Shown: one piece after another, positions 46,214 to 56,916 of the stretch
Numbering within the stretch: the first letter of the stretch is position 1
Layout: each line of letters opens with the position of its first letter
Assembly (NCBI GenBank): GCA_002633025.1
Contig: NMRB01000007.1
Location: forward strand, 959,157 to 1,023,156
DNA: 64,000 nt
Reading direction: 5' to 3'
DNA from: Notospermus geniculatus
Lineage: Eukaryota; Nemertea; Pilidiophora; Heteronemertea; Lineidae
The notes under the pieces: model-generated
What the model was told of the DNA's origin: nothing
Seen by the model: only the letters and a program-made list of their open reading frames with translations
The model's database searches: none
Position numbers and translations under genes: made by a program

Positions 46214-46350
46214 CAATAGAGAGTTTTCGCAAAGCCCCCGAAACGCCAACGCGAACGCCAATCCCATTGTTCGATGCCACGAAGGGAGCAGCGAACAATA
46301 GCATAGACGTTCGCGTCAGCGTTTCGGGGGCTTTGCGAAAACTCTCTATT
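46214..46350. mobile_element. Palindromic MITE
   Basis: The ends AATAGAGAGTTTTCGCAAAG and CTTTGCGAAAACTCTCTATT are perfect complements, continuing with CCCCCGAAACGC/GCGTTTCGGGGG. The centre is unlike the arms. Confidence 0.8.
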
Positions 46351-46709
46351 ATTGGCTTCACTACGGTCGCGAACCCTTTGTGAAGCCATTGTAAACCGGC
46401 GTGCCCGTGTTGCGTGTAGCTCTATGTGATTGCAGCTTTAGTTCATCATCAACCAAACATGAATCTTGTCCATTTACATTATGCAAATCAACATCATCAG
46501 ATGAAGGTCTACCATGTCTACGTCCCAGTCCTTTTCAACAGCACTGTGAGTCCTTTTCAACAGCGCTGTCACTGATCGACACACCAATGATTTGGTCATC
46601 CGTCAAGACAGCCACGAAAAGACATGTTCTTGATGAAGTTTGTTATGCAGAGATATCACTCGGTTTCATGGTTGAGAATGTTCAGAGTCAGTTCTTCGTT
46701 TGTAGAGTC

Positions 46710-49460
46710 TCAGCGTTCCAGTAACTGGTTATCATAATCATGTTTCGTTTTTCCTTCGTCACCCTTGAATTTATCCTCGAACGCCTGCAGGTCTTCATCC
46801 GTCTCCAAATACTTCACGAAAAACGCCAAGATTAGGCCAAGCAATGAGGAGGCGGTGGCACACCACAGAGCAACAGCCATGGTGTCGTAGATCATTAGTA
46901 GAAGGCAGACAAACAGAGCTGCGATGATCTGTGAAATGCTGTAAGCGCTGGTGAAGATGGCCAGATCCGTCTCCAAGACTCTCTTGCGGTCTGTCTTGCC
47001 CTTGAACTGCAATACAAAGCAAATGTTCCAGTCAAAAGAGAGGTGAAATATTCGTGCACAAAGCGCTCGTCGAGACGCCAGTGCACTACGCATTGCACCT
47101 CACTGTTGCATGCAATGGGACCATACCCACTGCCTCAACTGGAGTCACTATTGGAAATGAAAGTGTCATCTGGCTAATCAATTTCCCACACAAAAAGCGT
47201 CCACTGCATTGCATCCGGTTTCGGTGTGCTGCCCACTATCGATGACCCGATATCTGCTCAATCTCATTGGCTTTTGTCCCATACCCTTCAAACAACGATA
47301 CCTCCAAAGGTTCTCATTGCGCTGCGCTACGATCCATTAATGCCAAATTTGAGAACTAGCACCAAAGATCATTCCCTCTACCACTTCGCCAACCGATGGC
47401 GACGAAAGAGGCGTCTCGGTCCCAATCACCGAACGTTGGACGTACCTAGTCGGTCGTGGACGGATGATCCGCCACAGTCGGAAGCTACGTCGTTGCACCG
47501 GGTTGTCCACGAAGACGTTGCCGCCTCCCAACGAACAGCGTGGGGGGAGCAGTAACTTGAATTTGCATCCAGTATCAAACTTCTTCGTTCTTTGGCCAAT
47601 GAAAAGTGAACTTACCACGTCTGTCTTGTGGTACCTGACCAGTAGTAAGTAGGGGAAGGTCATGATGGTCGAATACATGATCCCGGAGAAGATGGAGAGG
47701 ATGTAGATTCTGGGTATGTAGGACAAGTAAAACATGAGGAAGGTTGAAAACATCCCGATGAACTGGCCTCCCATAAATAGAATCTTGATGCCTGAAATTA
47801 AGGCATAAAAAGTAAGACCAGCTACTGCATGCATGTCCTGTAGCCGCCCGTTGGTCTGCAAAGATGGTATCCCGCTGACGTCAGTTCAAGGCTATGGTAG
47901 GCCCGCTACAGAGACCAGAAAAGTGGGGATACCACTAGCCTGGGTCAAAAATACATTGGCCGTGCTTCAGTACTTTGATATGGTGTGAGGTTGATCGCTC
48001 AAAGACTTCTCATGTTAACTGACGGAAATTAAATTCAAAATGGCCACCATAGCCGCCATCTTGGATGGGCAGCTGTGCTGGCGGCGTTTTTTTCAGCAAC
48101 GCAAGTTTCGTACATGTAACGCTGCAATAACGTCTGGACTCAGCTGCAGAAAGTAGCGATTTACATGTAGTTTTTGTTGAACATTGTGGTCGTATGAGCT
48201 GCTTGTATCTTTCATATTCTGTTTAAAATGGCGCAGTAATAGGCCAAGTGACTTACCAATCTTCTCCACGACTGCCATGCTGATGAAAGCGTGACACGCC
48301 GCCGAGGCAGCATCGATGGTGAAACAGAAGGAAGCTTTCCGGATCCCATCCACATACTTATCGTGCAGGATCGAGTTGAATGGGGTCGCTGGGTCACCCT
48401 TAAAGACCTCCTTCCCAATGTAATCAGACAGAAAGATGTAGTAGAAGCTGTACCAGCAGACACCAGAGAGTGTACACAAGTACAGCACCACCAGGAACCT
48501 CGGCATGGCGCAGCAACTGGCGCAATACGCCTTGAAGCTGAACATTTCTCCTTTCTCCTTCTCATCCGTCAGGATGATATCCTTGGTGAGTGTCAATCGC
48601 CTCTTCTTCTTCTGCCCCGCCTGCATCTTCTTCTCCTCGGATGCTGTGAACGTCTGGTAATTGTCCTCCTTCGGCTTGGCGTCTGTCAGCGAATCTTTCG
48701 TCTTCAGTGGGACTTCCTTGTAAGCTGTGACGCAAATGATCGCTGCGATCAACACTATGGCGATCGTCAGAGTGTAATAAAACCAGTATACGTCGTCAAA
48801 TACTTTGTTGATGGGGAGGAAGGTCCAGTCCACGCCGCCGCATATACCGCCCACGATGCTACCAAAACAGCTCATGAAGGTGTAGATAGAGATGGCCGCG
48901 GTTGCTGTCTCGAGGGTCGAAGCGTCGGCGATGTAGGCACGACTTGGGGACCAGCTGTGCGTCAAGAACATGAACAGAACAGCAGACGATATGAAGATGA
49001 TCAGGAAGCCGAAGACGTCCTTGGGGATATGGTCGATGCTTTTCTTTGGCACAGTGCTGTTTGTACCAGGTGGGGGGAGTGTTGGCGGTGTTGCTGTGGT
49101 GTTTGATTTGTCGGGAGCTAGGCCAATTCCTCTGCTTATCTGTTCACCAAAGGCAACTAATGTCAAACAGACGATGACAGACACTGCAGTCAGAACGACA
49201 AATGGTCGTCGGCGACCCCACGAAGATTTGCACCTATCGCTCCAAGCTCCGAGGAGTGGAATCACCAATAGGCCTAGGATACCGCCTAGACCCCAAGAAA
49301 CGCACATCAGAAAGTCTGAAACGCCACTGGACTGCAGTGCAGCATTGTTGTAGACAAAGGTTGTGATGTACATGTACTTGACCGCCAGAATGAACGAAGA
49401 GATTCTTGCCATCTGGAACTTAGTGGCACCTTGCTGTTGTCCTTCCTCCGGGGCTGCCAT
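46710..49460 (-). CDS. SLC45-family transporter (sugar/proton symporter type), gene 1
   Basis: Exons 49460-48257, 47791-47616 and 47006-46710 in phase, 558 aa. About twelve membrane segments are expected. Family signs: LLGAWSDRCKSSWGRRRPFV (the loop after helix 2 with the RRRP motif), SWSPSRAYIADAS, and a large cytoplasmic loop between helices 6 and 7 rich in Lys and Glu. Vertebrate SLC45 members are proton-linked sugar carriers or melanosomal (SLC45A2) transporters; the substrate here is unknown. The extracellular loop has N-glycosylation sites (SNTTATPP, TNSTVP). The start MAAPEEG is preferred to an upstream MRNKVRH at 49,517, which adds 19 residues. It is a tandem paralogue of the gene at 51.6-55.2 kb with both introns at the same places and phases. 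Confidence 0.85.
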
Positions 49461-50684
49461 TTTGTTCTTTTCGAATTCCGACGCCTTAGAACTGTAGTGT
49501 CGTACTTTATTCCTCAAAAAAGCAACTTATCCAACACAATCAAACCTTTATTCGTGGCGGAAATACCTCATGCATCATAGACACTGTCAACTAAATACCA
49601 TCATCCAACGCTGGAAAGTTCCCTCAACATATGTTTAGTTTTGTCCGGACTACAACCGAGCTGTGGGTGTGAACTCGCGATCAACAGATCTCTTCTTCTT
49701 GTACAATTCCCAAAATCGTCGACAGTTCCCGAAAGATTCCTCCGTGTCAATGGAGAAAGAGAAGTGAACTTGTTTGGTCCCGCACAGAAACACCCCTCAA
49801 CTTCTCCGACGAAAGACAACTCCAACGTCCTAGTGTTCTTCTTGACAGTAATCCAAGGGACAGGTTTAGAGATAATCTGATTCAATCCTTAATCTGCGTC
49901 AGTAAGAGTCATCCTAGCTGTTGATGCCAGAGAGGAAGACCGTCCACTCCTGACAGGGCATACCTCGAGAACTGATCGATTCAAGAGGGTGTGTAGGCCT
50001 ACAGCAGATCACATGCTGAAAGATATCATACCTGTACATCACCATACAAAATTCTCTATGCATCCCCCAATCCTGCGCCCAATTAATTCAATTAAATCGA
50101 TATTGCCTCATCGATTAGATACTTCTGGACGAGCAAACAGGTGGTGACTAGGATTGAAACGAATTGTTATTGAAATGCACTTGGTTTTCTATCTATTTTG
50201 AACGTGCCCTGCTGAAGCTTTCATCCACCAGTAGGCCTATGTGATGTGCAGTTACTTGAAGTTGCTTGCACAGGACGTGCATATTGATCAACATGAGGAC
50301 TCGACTCATATCATTTGCCAACGAATACTTTCCAATGCCCTCCGGATAGGCGTTTTTGCAGACTTCACGTCTGCTCAGAAAATAAGGAGGAACACTTGTA
50401 TTTTGGACTCAAAGATTACGCCTATCTCCATATTTACAGGTGTGCTATTGTGAATTATTTCATCAAAATTGAACTGATGATGATGACAAATCAGGGTATC
50501 AAGGGCCAAAAGGAACCGCTTTACTTAGCCATTTTGGCTGCAACGACGAAAAAGCGAAGAAAAAACTTCTTATTAATGGCACCCGTTTATATCTCAAACC
50601 AAAAACAACATTCGTCATACATCTTATTCACTTTCAGTCATCTCTGTTGACAGTTACACAGAAAAACCAAACACAAAATAATAT

Positions 50685-50945
50685 GGCCAATCAGGAACGT
50701 TCTGATATTTGAATACCTAATGAATTCACAAATGCTTACCAATCAGGAACGTTTTGACATCTGACATTTGATTGCCTAATGAATTCATGCTTGCGTGCCA
50801 ATCAGCAACGCATTTCAATGCCCAATCAATTCGCTACTTGCCAATCACCAACGCTCTGACGGCTGATAGGCCTATTCGAATGTCAAATCGATTTATAAAT
50901 GCTAAAATCTGATTATTGCAATGCCCTGATGCCAATCAGGAACGG
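50685..50945 (+). repeat. Degenerate tandem repeat with CCAATCAGGAACG units
   Basis: CCAATCAGGAACG or close variants occur near 50,688, 50,738, 50,800, 50,839 and 50,932, each followed by a variant of CCTAATGAATTC. The unit length varies between about 40 and 90 bp. It lies about 1.2 kb upstream of SLC45 gene 1. Confidence 0.6.
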
Positions 50946-51095
50946 TCTTTCGTCTGGTGTTGGAATACCAAATCAACTACCAAAAGCCGTTCATAATAAC
51001 GAATCACACAACTCATAATCACAGTCGACCTCTGGGCGGTACACACAGGTTCATATCACGAAAAACTTGCAAAATACGGACCTACTCACACTTCT

Positions 51096-51143
51096 GCTTT
51101 CCATTGGCGCGTTTCCGTGCGCGGAAACGCTCCAATGGAAAGC
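51096..51143. repeat. Perfect hairpin GCTTTCCATTGG...CCAATGGAAAGC
   Basis: The arms GCGTTTCCG/CGGAAACGC meet at a TGCG centre. It is the compact form of the cluster at 8,607-8,845, so likely the same MITE family. Confidence 0.7.
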
Positions 51144-51556
51144 CGCCCTTTAATTGAGAAACTTCACCATTTAATACCACGATACATGTAAGATTACGCT
51201 CCCACGCCTGACGCGGTGCGAGATCGTAGTCCCGCCATTTCTGCCTCTGCGTACTAGTATACGTATGTGCGCCTATGCTGAGTAGTTTGATGCCCAAATG
51301 GAGAAACTTGGATTGTACTTGTATATTGTTCTGCGCAATCATTATTTATTGTTCCAATTACTCATTGGTAAGATTGTACAATGTTCCCACCGGCATTTTT
51401 TCAACCTATCTCAAGATATGTCCTTCGAAAGAGGCCCTAAGTACGACCTCCCTTGGCATGGAGAAAAATCAATGTCACGTGATCCAGCAGAATCAGGCAC
51501 ACAATGCACGAAGCTGAGTTCAGAGTGATTAGTGTCTTTATCGATCCCTGCACATC

Positions 51557-54500
51557 TTAACTCTTGCCACCAGCTTTTTCCTTTTCATTTGGAACATTGC
51601 CATTTTCCGATTGTTTTGAATCTGCCGTGGACTTCTCCGATTCAGCATCGCTCGCCGCCAGAGAATTCGCTAATTTTAGCTCCGATAATGTTTTCTCCAT
51701 TTTCTTCATGTCCGCCTCACTCGATAATTTCCTCTTGATCTGCTCCTCATCCCACTTATCCGTGTAACTAAAATCAGCATCCAAATGATGTACCACATCG
51801 TCTGCTTCGAGGTAAACAACAAATATGGCGACCACCGTCCCGAGGAATGCCGAAGCTGCAGCACACCAGATGGCCACCGAGATTGTCTTGAATATGGTCA
51901 ATAGGAGGCTCACAAGAACCGCGCCTATTATCTGCGACAGGCTGTAGTTACTTGTGAAGATAGCGAGATCGGTACCAAGGCCTCTTTGTCTTGTTGGGTG
52001 ATAGCCTGTCTTGTCAACGAACTGAAAGAGAAGGAAGAGATTTTGGAGCAAACGTCGAGTAAAGCCTAATTCCTGCTTCGACGCGTGACCATCATCGGCG
52101 ACCGGTCGCGCGATATCCTGTTCGACGCCGACCCCGTCGCGGTGCGATTTGGTCGGTGTCCGATCGCGAGACTTGAGTCATTTCATATTACGGGGCGCCG
52201 TGCCATAGTCGCTACGCTGGAATATGAATCAACTCCGCGAAGTCGGCGTCCAGATTTTGATTGCGCGTCGGTCGCCGATGGTCGCGTCAAAGTATGAACT
52301 CGGCTTATGAAACAACTGCGCGAAGTCGGCGTACAGATTTTGATCGCGCGTCGGACGCCGATGGTCGTGCGTCGAAGTTACTGTTTTTGTGGAAACTCTA
52401 TCATTTACCACTAACTGCATGACGTCACACAGCAAAACTGTCAGAACGGCGCGATTGTCACAGTGTGATCAAAGTCCCTTTAACAAGAAAAAACAGTCGA
52501 ATAAACCAATTTAAACTGATCGCAATATATTTGACACAGCTTTGCAAATTCTGATCACCATACCCCGCTGTGTTTGTATACGGTAGTCATTCTACAGATA
52601 ATATCAGCTGTTTGCCGCATGGATTCAAATTCTATACCTGGTATTCTGATGACAGGTGACGGTTTTATTGCGTTTAGAGAATACATGTATTTAACACCTG
52701 CTAACTCATCTGATGAGGGCAAACTGGTGAGTAAACGACCACGTCATATTGATTAATAAGGTAAAAAAACATTTGAAGCCTCTTAAAAAGGCAGACTCCA
52801 CCCATCTTGAGAATATTAGAGGTTCTTAGCGCTCGCTTCCTTCGGGTCACCGTGTAGTGAAAGAACCACTAATTACCTCAGGAGGTCTCCACCTCTTTCA
52901 AAACATAGACTATTACTGATTGGTTACTACATGTATTGTCTTTTGTCGTAACTGGGTGTCTTGCTTTCCACCTATCTCATTGCGGAAGTCAGCTGAGCGC
53001 AAGGCCAATGGACCTCTTGTTAATACCCTTTTGAAGATAGGGACTTGGCCTCGTGTGTGCTGGCGATTGATGCCTTATGCGAGGGTCCGTAGGTTCGATC
53101 CTGGTAGGAAGCAATGTCTTTCACCTTATAATAGAAACCCGATATCTATTTCATATCTGTTACCTAAGGAAGTGCCGAAAACCGTGAACTTACCATGTCG
53201 TTTTTGTGGTACCTGATGAGGAGTAGATAAGGGAAGGTCATGATTGTGGAGTACTGTATCCCAGAGAAAATTGACAAGACGTAAATAGCGCTTGGGTACC
53301 TCAGTGTCGCCATCAGGATCATGGTAACCGTCCCAAGGGCTTGGCCTCCTATGAACAGCGGTTTGATTCCTGGAAGGGCGAGTAAAAACACCATGATAAC
53401 TCTGATTAGTGATACAATCAGTCCTCACAACAAAGTGTTCGTGCTGACCCTTCTAGAAAGGAGCTCTTGGCCTACTGATCAGTTATCAACGACATAATCG
53501 CTCCACCCACCGTTTTTGTCACCGTGACAGCCTTTCTTCTGGTGACAGCAACAAGAAACACGTGCGGCCCAAAAATGGCCAATCATGTGGCTACCAGGTC
53601 ATGAGGTACTCTGCTGTCACCAGTAGTGGCATTCATTTTGACAGCACAGGGAGTAGCGACCCTGCCTTGAGGAGCTAAACACGACCGAAATGTTCGCGCC
53701 ATAAGGTCGGAGTCTTCCGGTAAACCGGACAACCTGCGTCTGGGTTGGCACCTCGTGGTGCTGTTTCCTGGACAGATCTTCCAAAAGTAGAAGAACTTTC
53801 GAACTTTTTGTTTCTTTCCAACTTACCTATTCGGTCGACGAGTTCTATGCTGAAGAAGGCATGGACTGCCGCCGCTACGGCATCGATGGCCATGCAGAAT
53901 GATCCCTGCCGAACACCCTCAACGTACAGGCTATGAGGGACTGTGTGGGGAGGCTGTGCTGGGTCGCCCTCGTACACCACCTTCCCGATGAAATCGGTCA
54001 AGTAGATGTAGTAGAAACTATACCAACAAATCCCCAACAGGGTGCTGAAGTAAAGGAGGAAGAGGAATTTGGGCATGCAGAATAACCCGACGCAATATCG
54101 TCTGATGTCAAACGGTTCTTCCTTCTCTTCGTCCTCCATGAGGATGATGTCTTTTGTAATGGTCTCCCTCCGCCTTGTCCGCGGGCTGCACGGAGCTGAC
54201 GTCCGCCTCATCCGCCATTCCTCAGAAATGGTGAAGGTGTCATAGTTATCTATGGATTCCTGTGACGGGCTTGTTTTGACGAGAGCGTCCTTGGGTTTCA
54301 GAGGTGTTTCCTTATAAGCTGTAATGCATATCACAGTGCATATTATCACAATGATTAAAGCGACGGTGTAGTAGAAAGCAAACTCGTCCTCGAATATATG
54401 AACCACTGCTGTGTTCTTCCAGTTTATCCCGCCAAAGATTCCGCCCAGAAAACTCCCGATGCAACTCATGATTGTGTAGACTGACATGGCGGCAGTGTTG

Positions 54501-55228
54501 GTATCAGGCGTTGATGCATCAGCTATGTAGGCCCGCGAAGGCGACCAGCTGAGCTTCAGTGCTACATACAGCATCACCGAACCTGAAAACGTCATGACGA
54601 TTCCAAACATATTATGCCGAATGCTGTGGTCCACCCAAATCTCACTGCCTTCAGCATGTCGTTTTTTACGCCTCAAAGTTCCTCCTTTCGTCTGCTTATA
54701 TGGAAAAGGATTGTTGACAGTGCTGTTTCGGTATTTTCCCGTCTTTGGTGCCGTGGCGTTAGGGTGGTTCGCCTTCATTGGTGCCGTAGCGTTGGAAAGG
54801 ATTGCCTTCAATGGTGCCGTAGCGTTGGGATGCTTTGCCTTCACTGGTGCCGTCTGATTGAGTGCTGTGTTATGAAATCCAAACGCGAAGCTCATCTTTT
54901 CGCCATATGCTACGCAGGCCAGACTGCAGACGAGCAAAATGCCTGTAGCAACGATGAAGGGCCTTCGCCTACCCCACGCTGACTTACAATTATCACTCCA
55001 ACATCCTAGCAACGGTATAAACACCAGACCCAAAGGCCCTGCGATGCCCCATGATATTGTCATCAGAAGCTCTGAGACGCCTCTGGTCTGCAGCACAGCG
55101 TTATTGAAGACGAATGTATTGATATACGCGAATCTGCTGCCCATAATGAAGGCCGAGATACGCGTCATCTGCCATTTTGTGGCATGTCGTCTGCCTTGTT
55201 CGTCCACGACCCCTTCCGGCCCGTTCAT
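51557..55228 (-). CDS. SLC45-family transporter, gene 2
   Basis: Exons 55228-53827, 53369-53194 and 52021-51557 in phase, 680 aa. Shared features with gene 1: LLGCWSDNCKSAWGRRRPFI, LSWSPSRAYIADAS, FYYTVALIIVIICTVICITA, and the same two intron positions (phase 1 in the DRIG/IKP stretch, phase 0 after NDM). The large extracellular loop is expanded by near-repeats of about 12-13 residues (KAKHPNATAPLKA, KAILSNATAPMKA, KANHPNATAPKTG), each with an N-glycosylation site. The C-terminus is a long charged tail rich in E, K and S with heptad-like Leu. The middle loop has phosphorylatable SPSQES and RTRRRETITK. Start MNGPEGV; an upstream MIYQIVY (55,279) would add 17 residues. Substrate unknown. Confidence 0.85.
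52225..52380. repeat. Two tandem copies of a ~80-bp CpG-rich unit in SLC45 gene 2 intron
   Basis: GCGAAGTCGGCGTCCAGATTT and GCGAAGTCGGCGTACAGATTT begin the two copies, each followed by TTGATYGCGCGTCGG and CGCCGATGGTCG. A further inverted relative (GACCATCATCGGCGACCGG) is near 52,088, so the whole 52,080-52,380 may be a large inverted-repeat element. Confidence 0.55.
53040..53115 (+). mobile_element. tRNA-derived SINE fragment in SLC45 gene 2 intron
   Basis: It has a B-box GGTTCGATCCTGG preceded by TGGCCTCGTGTGTGCTGGCG, a decayed A-box region. No acceptor stem pairs. Confidence 0.4.
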
Positions 55229-56871
55229 GTTTTGTATATTCCTCTCCCGTCTGAATAAATAAACGATTTGGTAAATCAAAACTGAATCTGCAAACTGAAG
55301 GAAATATCTCTGTCTACTCCCGTCGTTTCATGAGGTAGAATGGCGGTAGCTCGCTGAACCCAAACTTCACGTCATCAGCTTTGCTGCCATTCATGAAATC
55401 CAAACGTTACAATGTACAGTGTTTTGTTGTCAACACGTTTCATGCATACATCCGCGCATTTTCACATGATACTTCACATGTCCTTCACAATCATCTCAGT
55501 TCAATTATAATGATTGATCTATCGATTTTAAAGTGGTCATCGCTTCTCCAAACGGATGTTTCCCACCACTCCGGGCTTCTCGGATCACGCAGGGCAAAGA
55601 CCTTCAAGTGCTTGGTCAAACACGATGGACTGTAACGAAAAGAAATGCGAAAATGATGACCCCCGTTGGCATACAAAACGTGGAGGACAGACTCGAATGG
55701 AGACGGCTCTCCTCGTTCCTGAGTTTGCCTCAAACTGGTTGGGAAGATCCCGTTACTTTCATGAAGACACCATGGGCCATTTGGGGGGGGGGCAAAATCC
55801 TGACATGGATATGAGGCCTGTGCTCCAACTACCCAGGAAATTGATTATCCAAGAACAGTGCTTGCTGCACATGATCTCCGACAGGCGACTGGCGTATATT
55901 TTCTCGATTATGCCATCAGCGATACTCGTTCTAGGCCTGGAAGCAACGATCGGTGATCGTCGACACCAAGGTTTGCAATTTAAAGATAATGTATCATGAC
56001 TTCATTGTTTACATTCAATGTTTGTAAATAATTTTATTTTGGACTTTTGGGACATGCCAACCCACCAAATATACCGAATACTTTCGGTATCAAAAGAATT
56101 TGTAGAGGGCATACACCGACAAATTACTCATAAGACAAAGAAAGACTGGACGCAAACAAACAAAATGTCAATAAACAATGATTTTCGTGGCCCGCGAAAA
56201 TGCCCGTTATATATTATCTTTAAAATGGTATTGGACTGCCAGTGGAGCAACGGCTGGCAGTCGACGCTGGAACACGTCGACCATCCTAATCCTGATTCTT
56301 CCATTTCATGGCAACAGTTTGGCTGTGAACGATTGGTATTGGTTACAAATTTTCGTAATATAAACGTTTAAAGTGACTAAACGTTCAATTACAGGTTTAA
56401 CTTTACAGTTTTTAATGCAATCCCTCATCTGCAAACAGAAACCAGGACATCTGCTTGAACAACAAACGGGATCGACCCGATACTTAGTAGGTTCTCTATC
56501 ACCATTCAGGGAAGAGTCAGCTGTTATAATCAAGCCTAATCTGCCTGTTGAGTAGGCCTAAGTAACGTAAATGTGTCTGCTGTATACAGAAATGGCATAT
56601 CCATTATCCAATAAGTATCACATTCTGGTGAAATATGGGGGAAGGCTTGCGAAACATATGGGAACAAGGCTGAGCTGTTTGTTTTGGGGGAGGGGCATTC
56701 GGCTCTCCGAGGGGGGGACAAAGCTGAACTTTTTTACCACTTTTCGGCAAAAAAATTCACGGAGAGCACGTCTGGGGCCCGTCCTCCCGTCAAGTTAGCT
56801 ATCGCTATGGGGAAGTGATGGAGTTCAGCAATGAACGACGAATCTTGAAGTTAGTTCAGCTCACTGGTCTG

Positions 56872-56916
56872 CAGGGCCTACTAACTGTTAATGTCATTAA
56901 CAGTTAGTAGGCCCTG
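56872..56916. repeat. Perfect 22-bp inverted repeat with 1-bp centre
   Basis: CAGGGCCTACTAACTGTTAA and the complementary TTAACAGTTAGTAGGCCCTG. Small hairpin; origin unknown, possibly the core of a MITE. Confidence 0.75.

Larger units (their letters stand above)
45372..46709. other. Convergent spacer between the HMG-like gene and SLC45 gene 1
   Basis: Poly(A) signal AATAAA at 45,605-45,610 for the plus-strand gene, and TTTATT at 45,719-45,724 as a possible signal for the minus-strand transporter. A MITE lies at 46,214-46,350. No other gene seen. Confidence 0.45.
49461..51556. other. Region upstream of SLC45 gene 1 and downstream of gene 2
   Basis: It holds a minisatellite with CCAAT words (50,685-50,945) and a perfect hairpin (51,096-51,143). 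No other gene recognised. Confidence 0.4.

Noticed and set aside
48291-49106. 271-codon plus-strand frame opposite SLC45 gene 1
   Set aside because: Shadow of the transporter exon on the other strand; composition follows the complementary codons.
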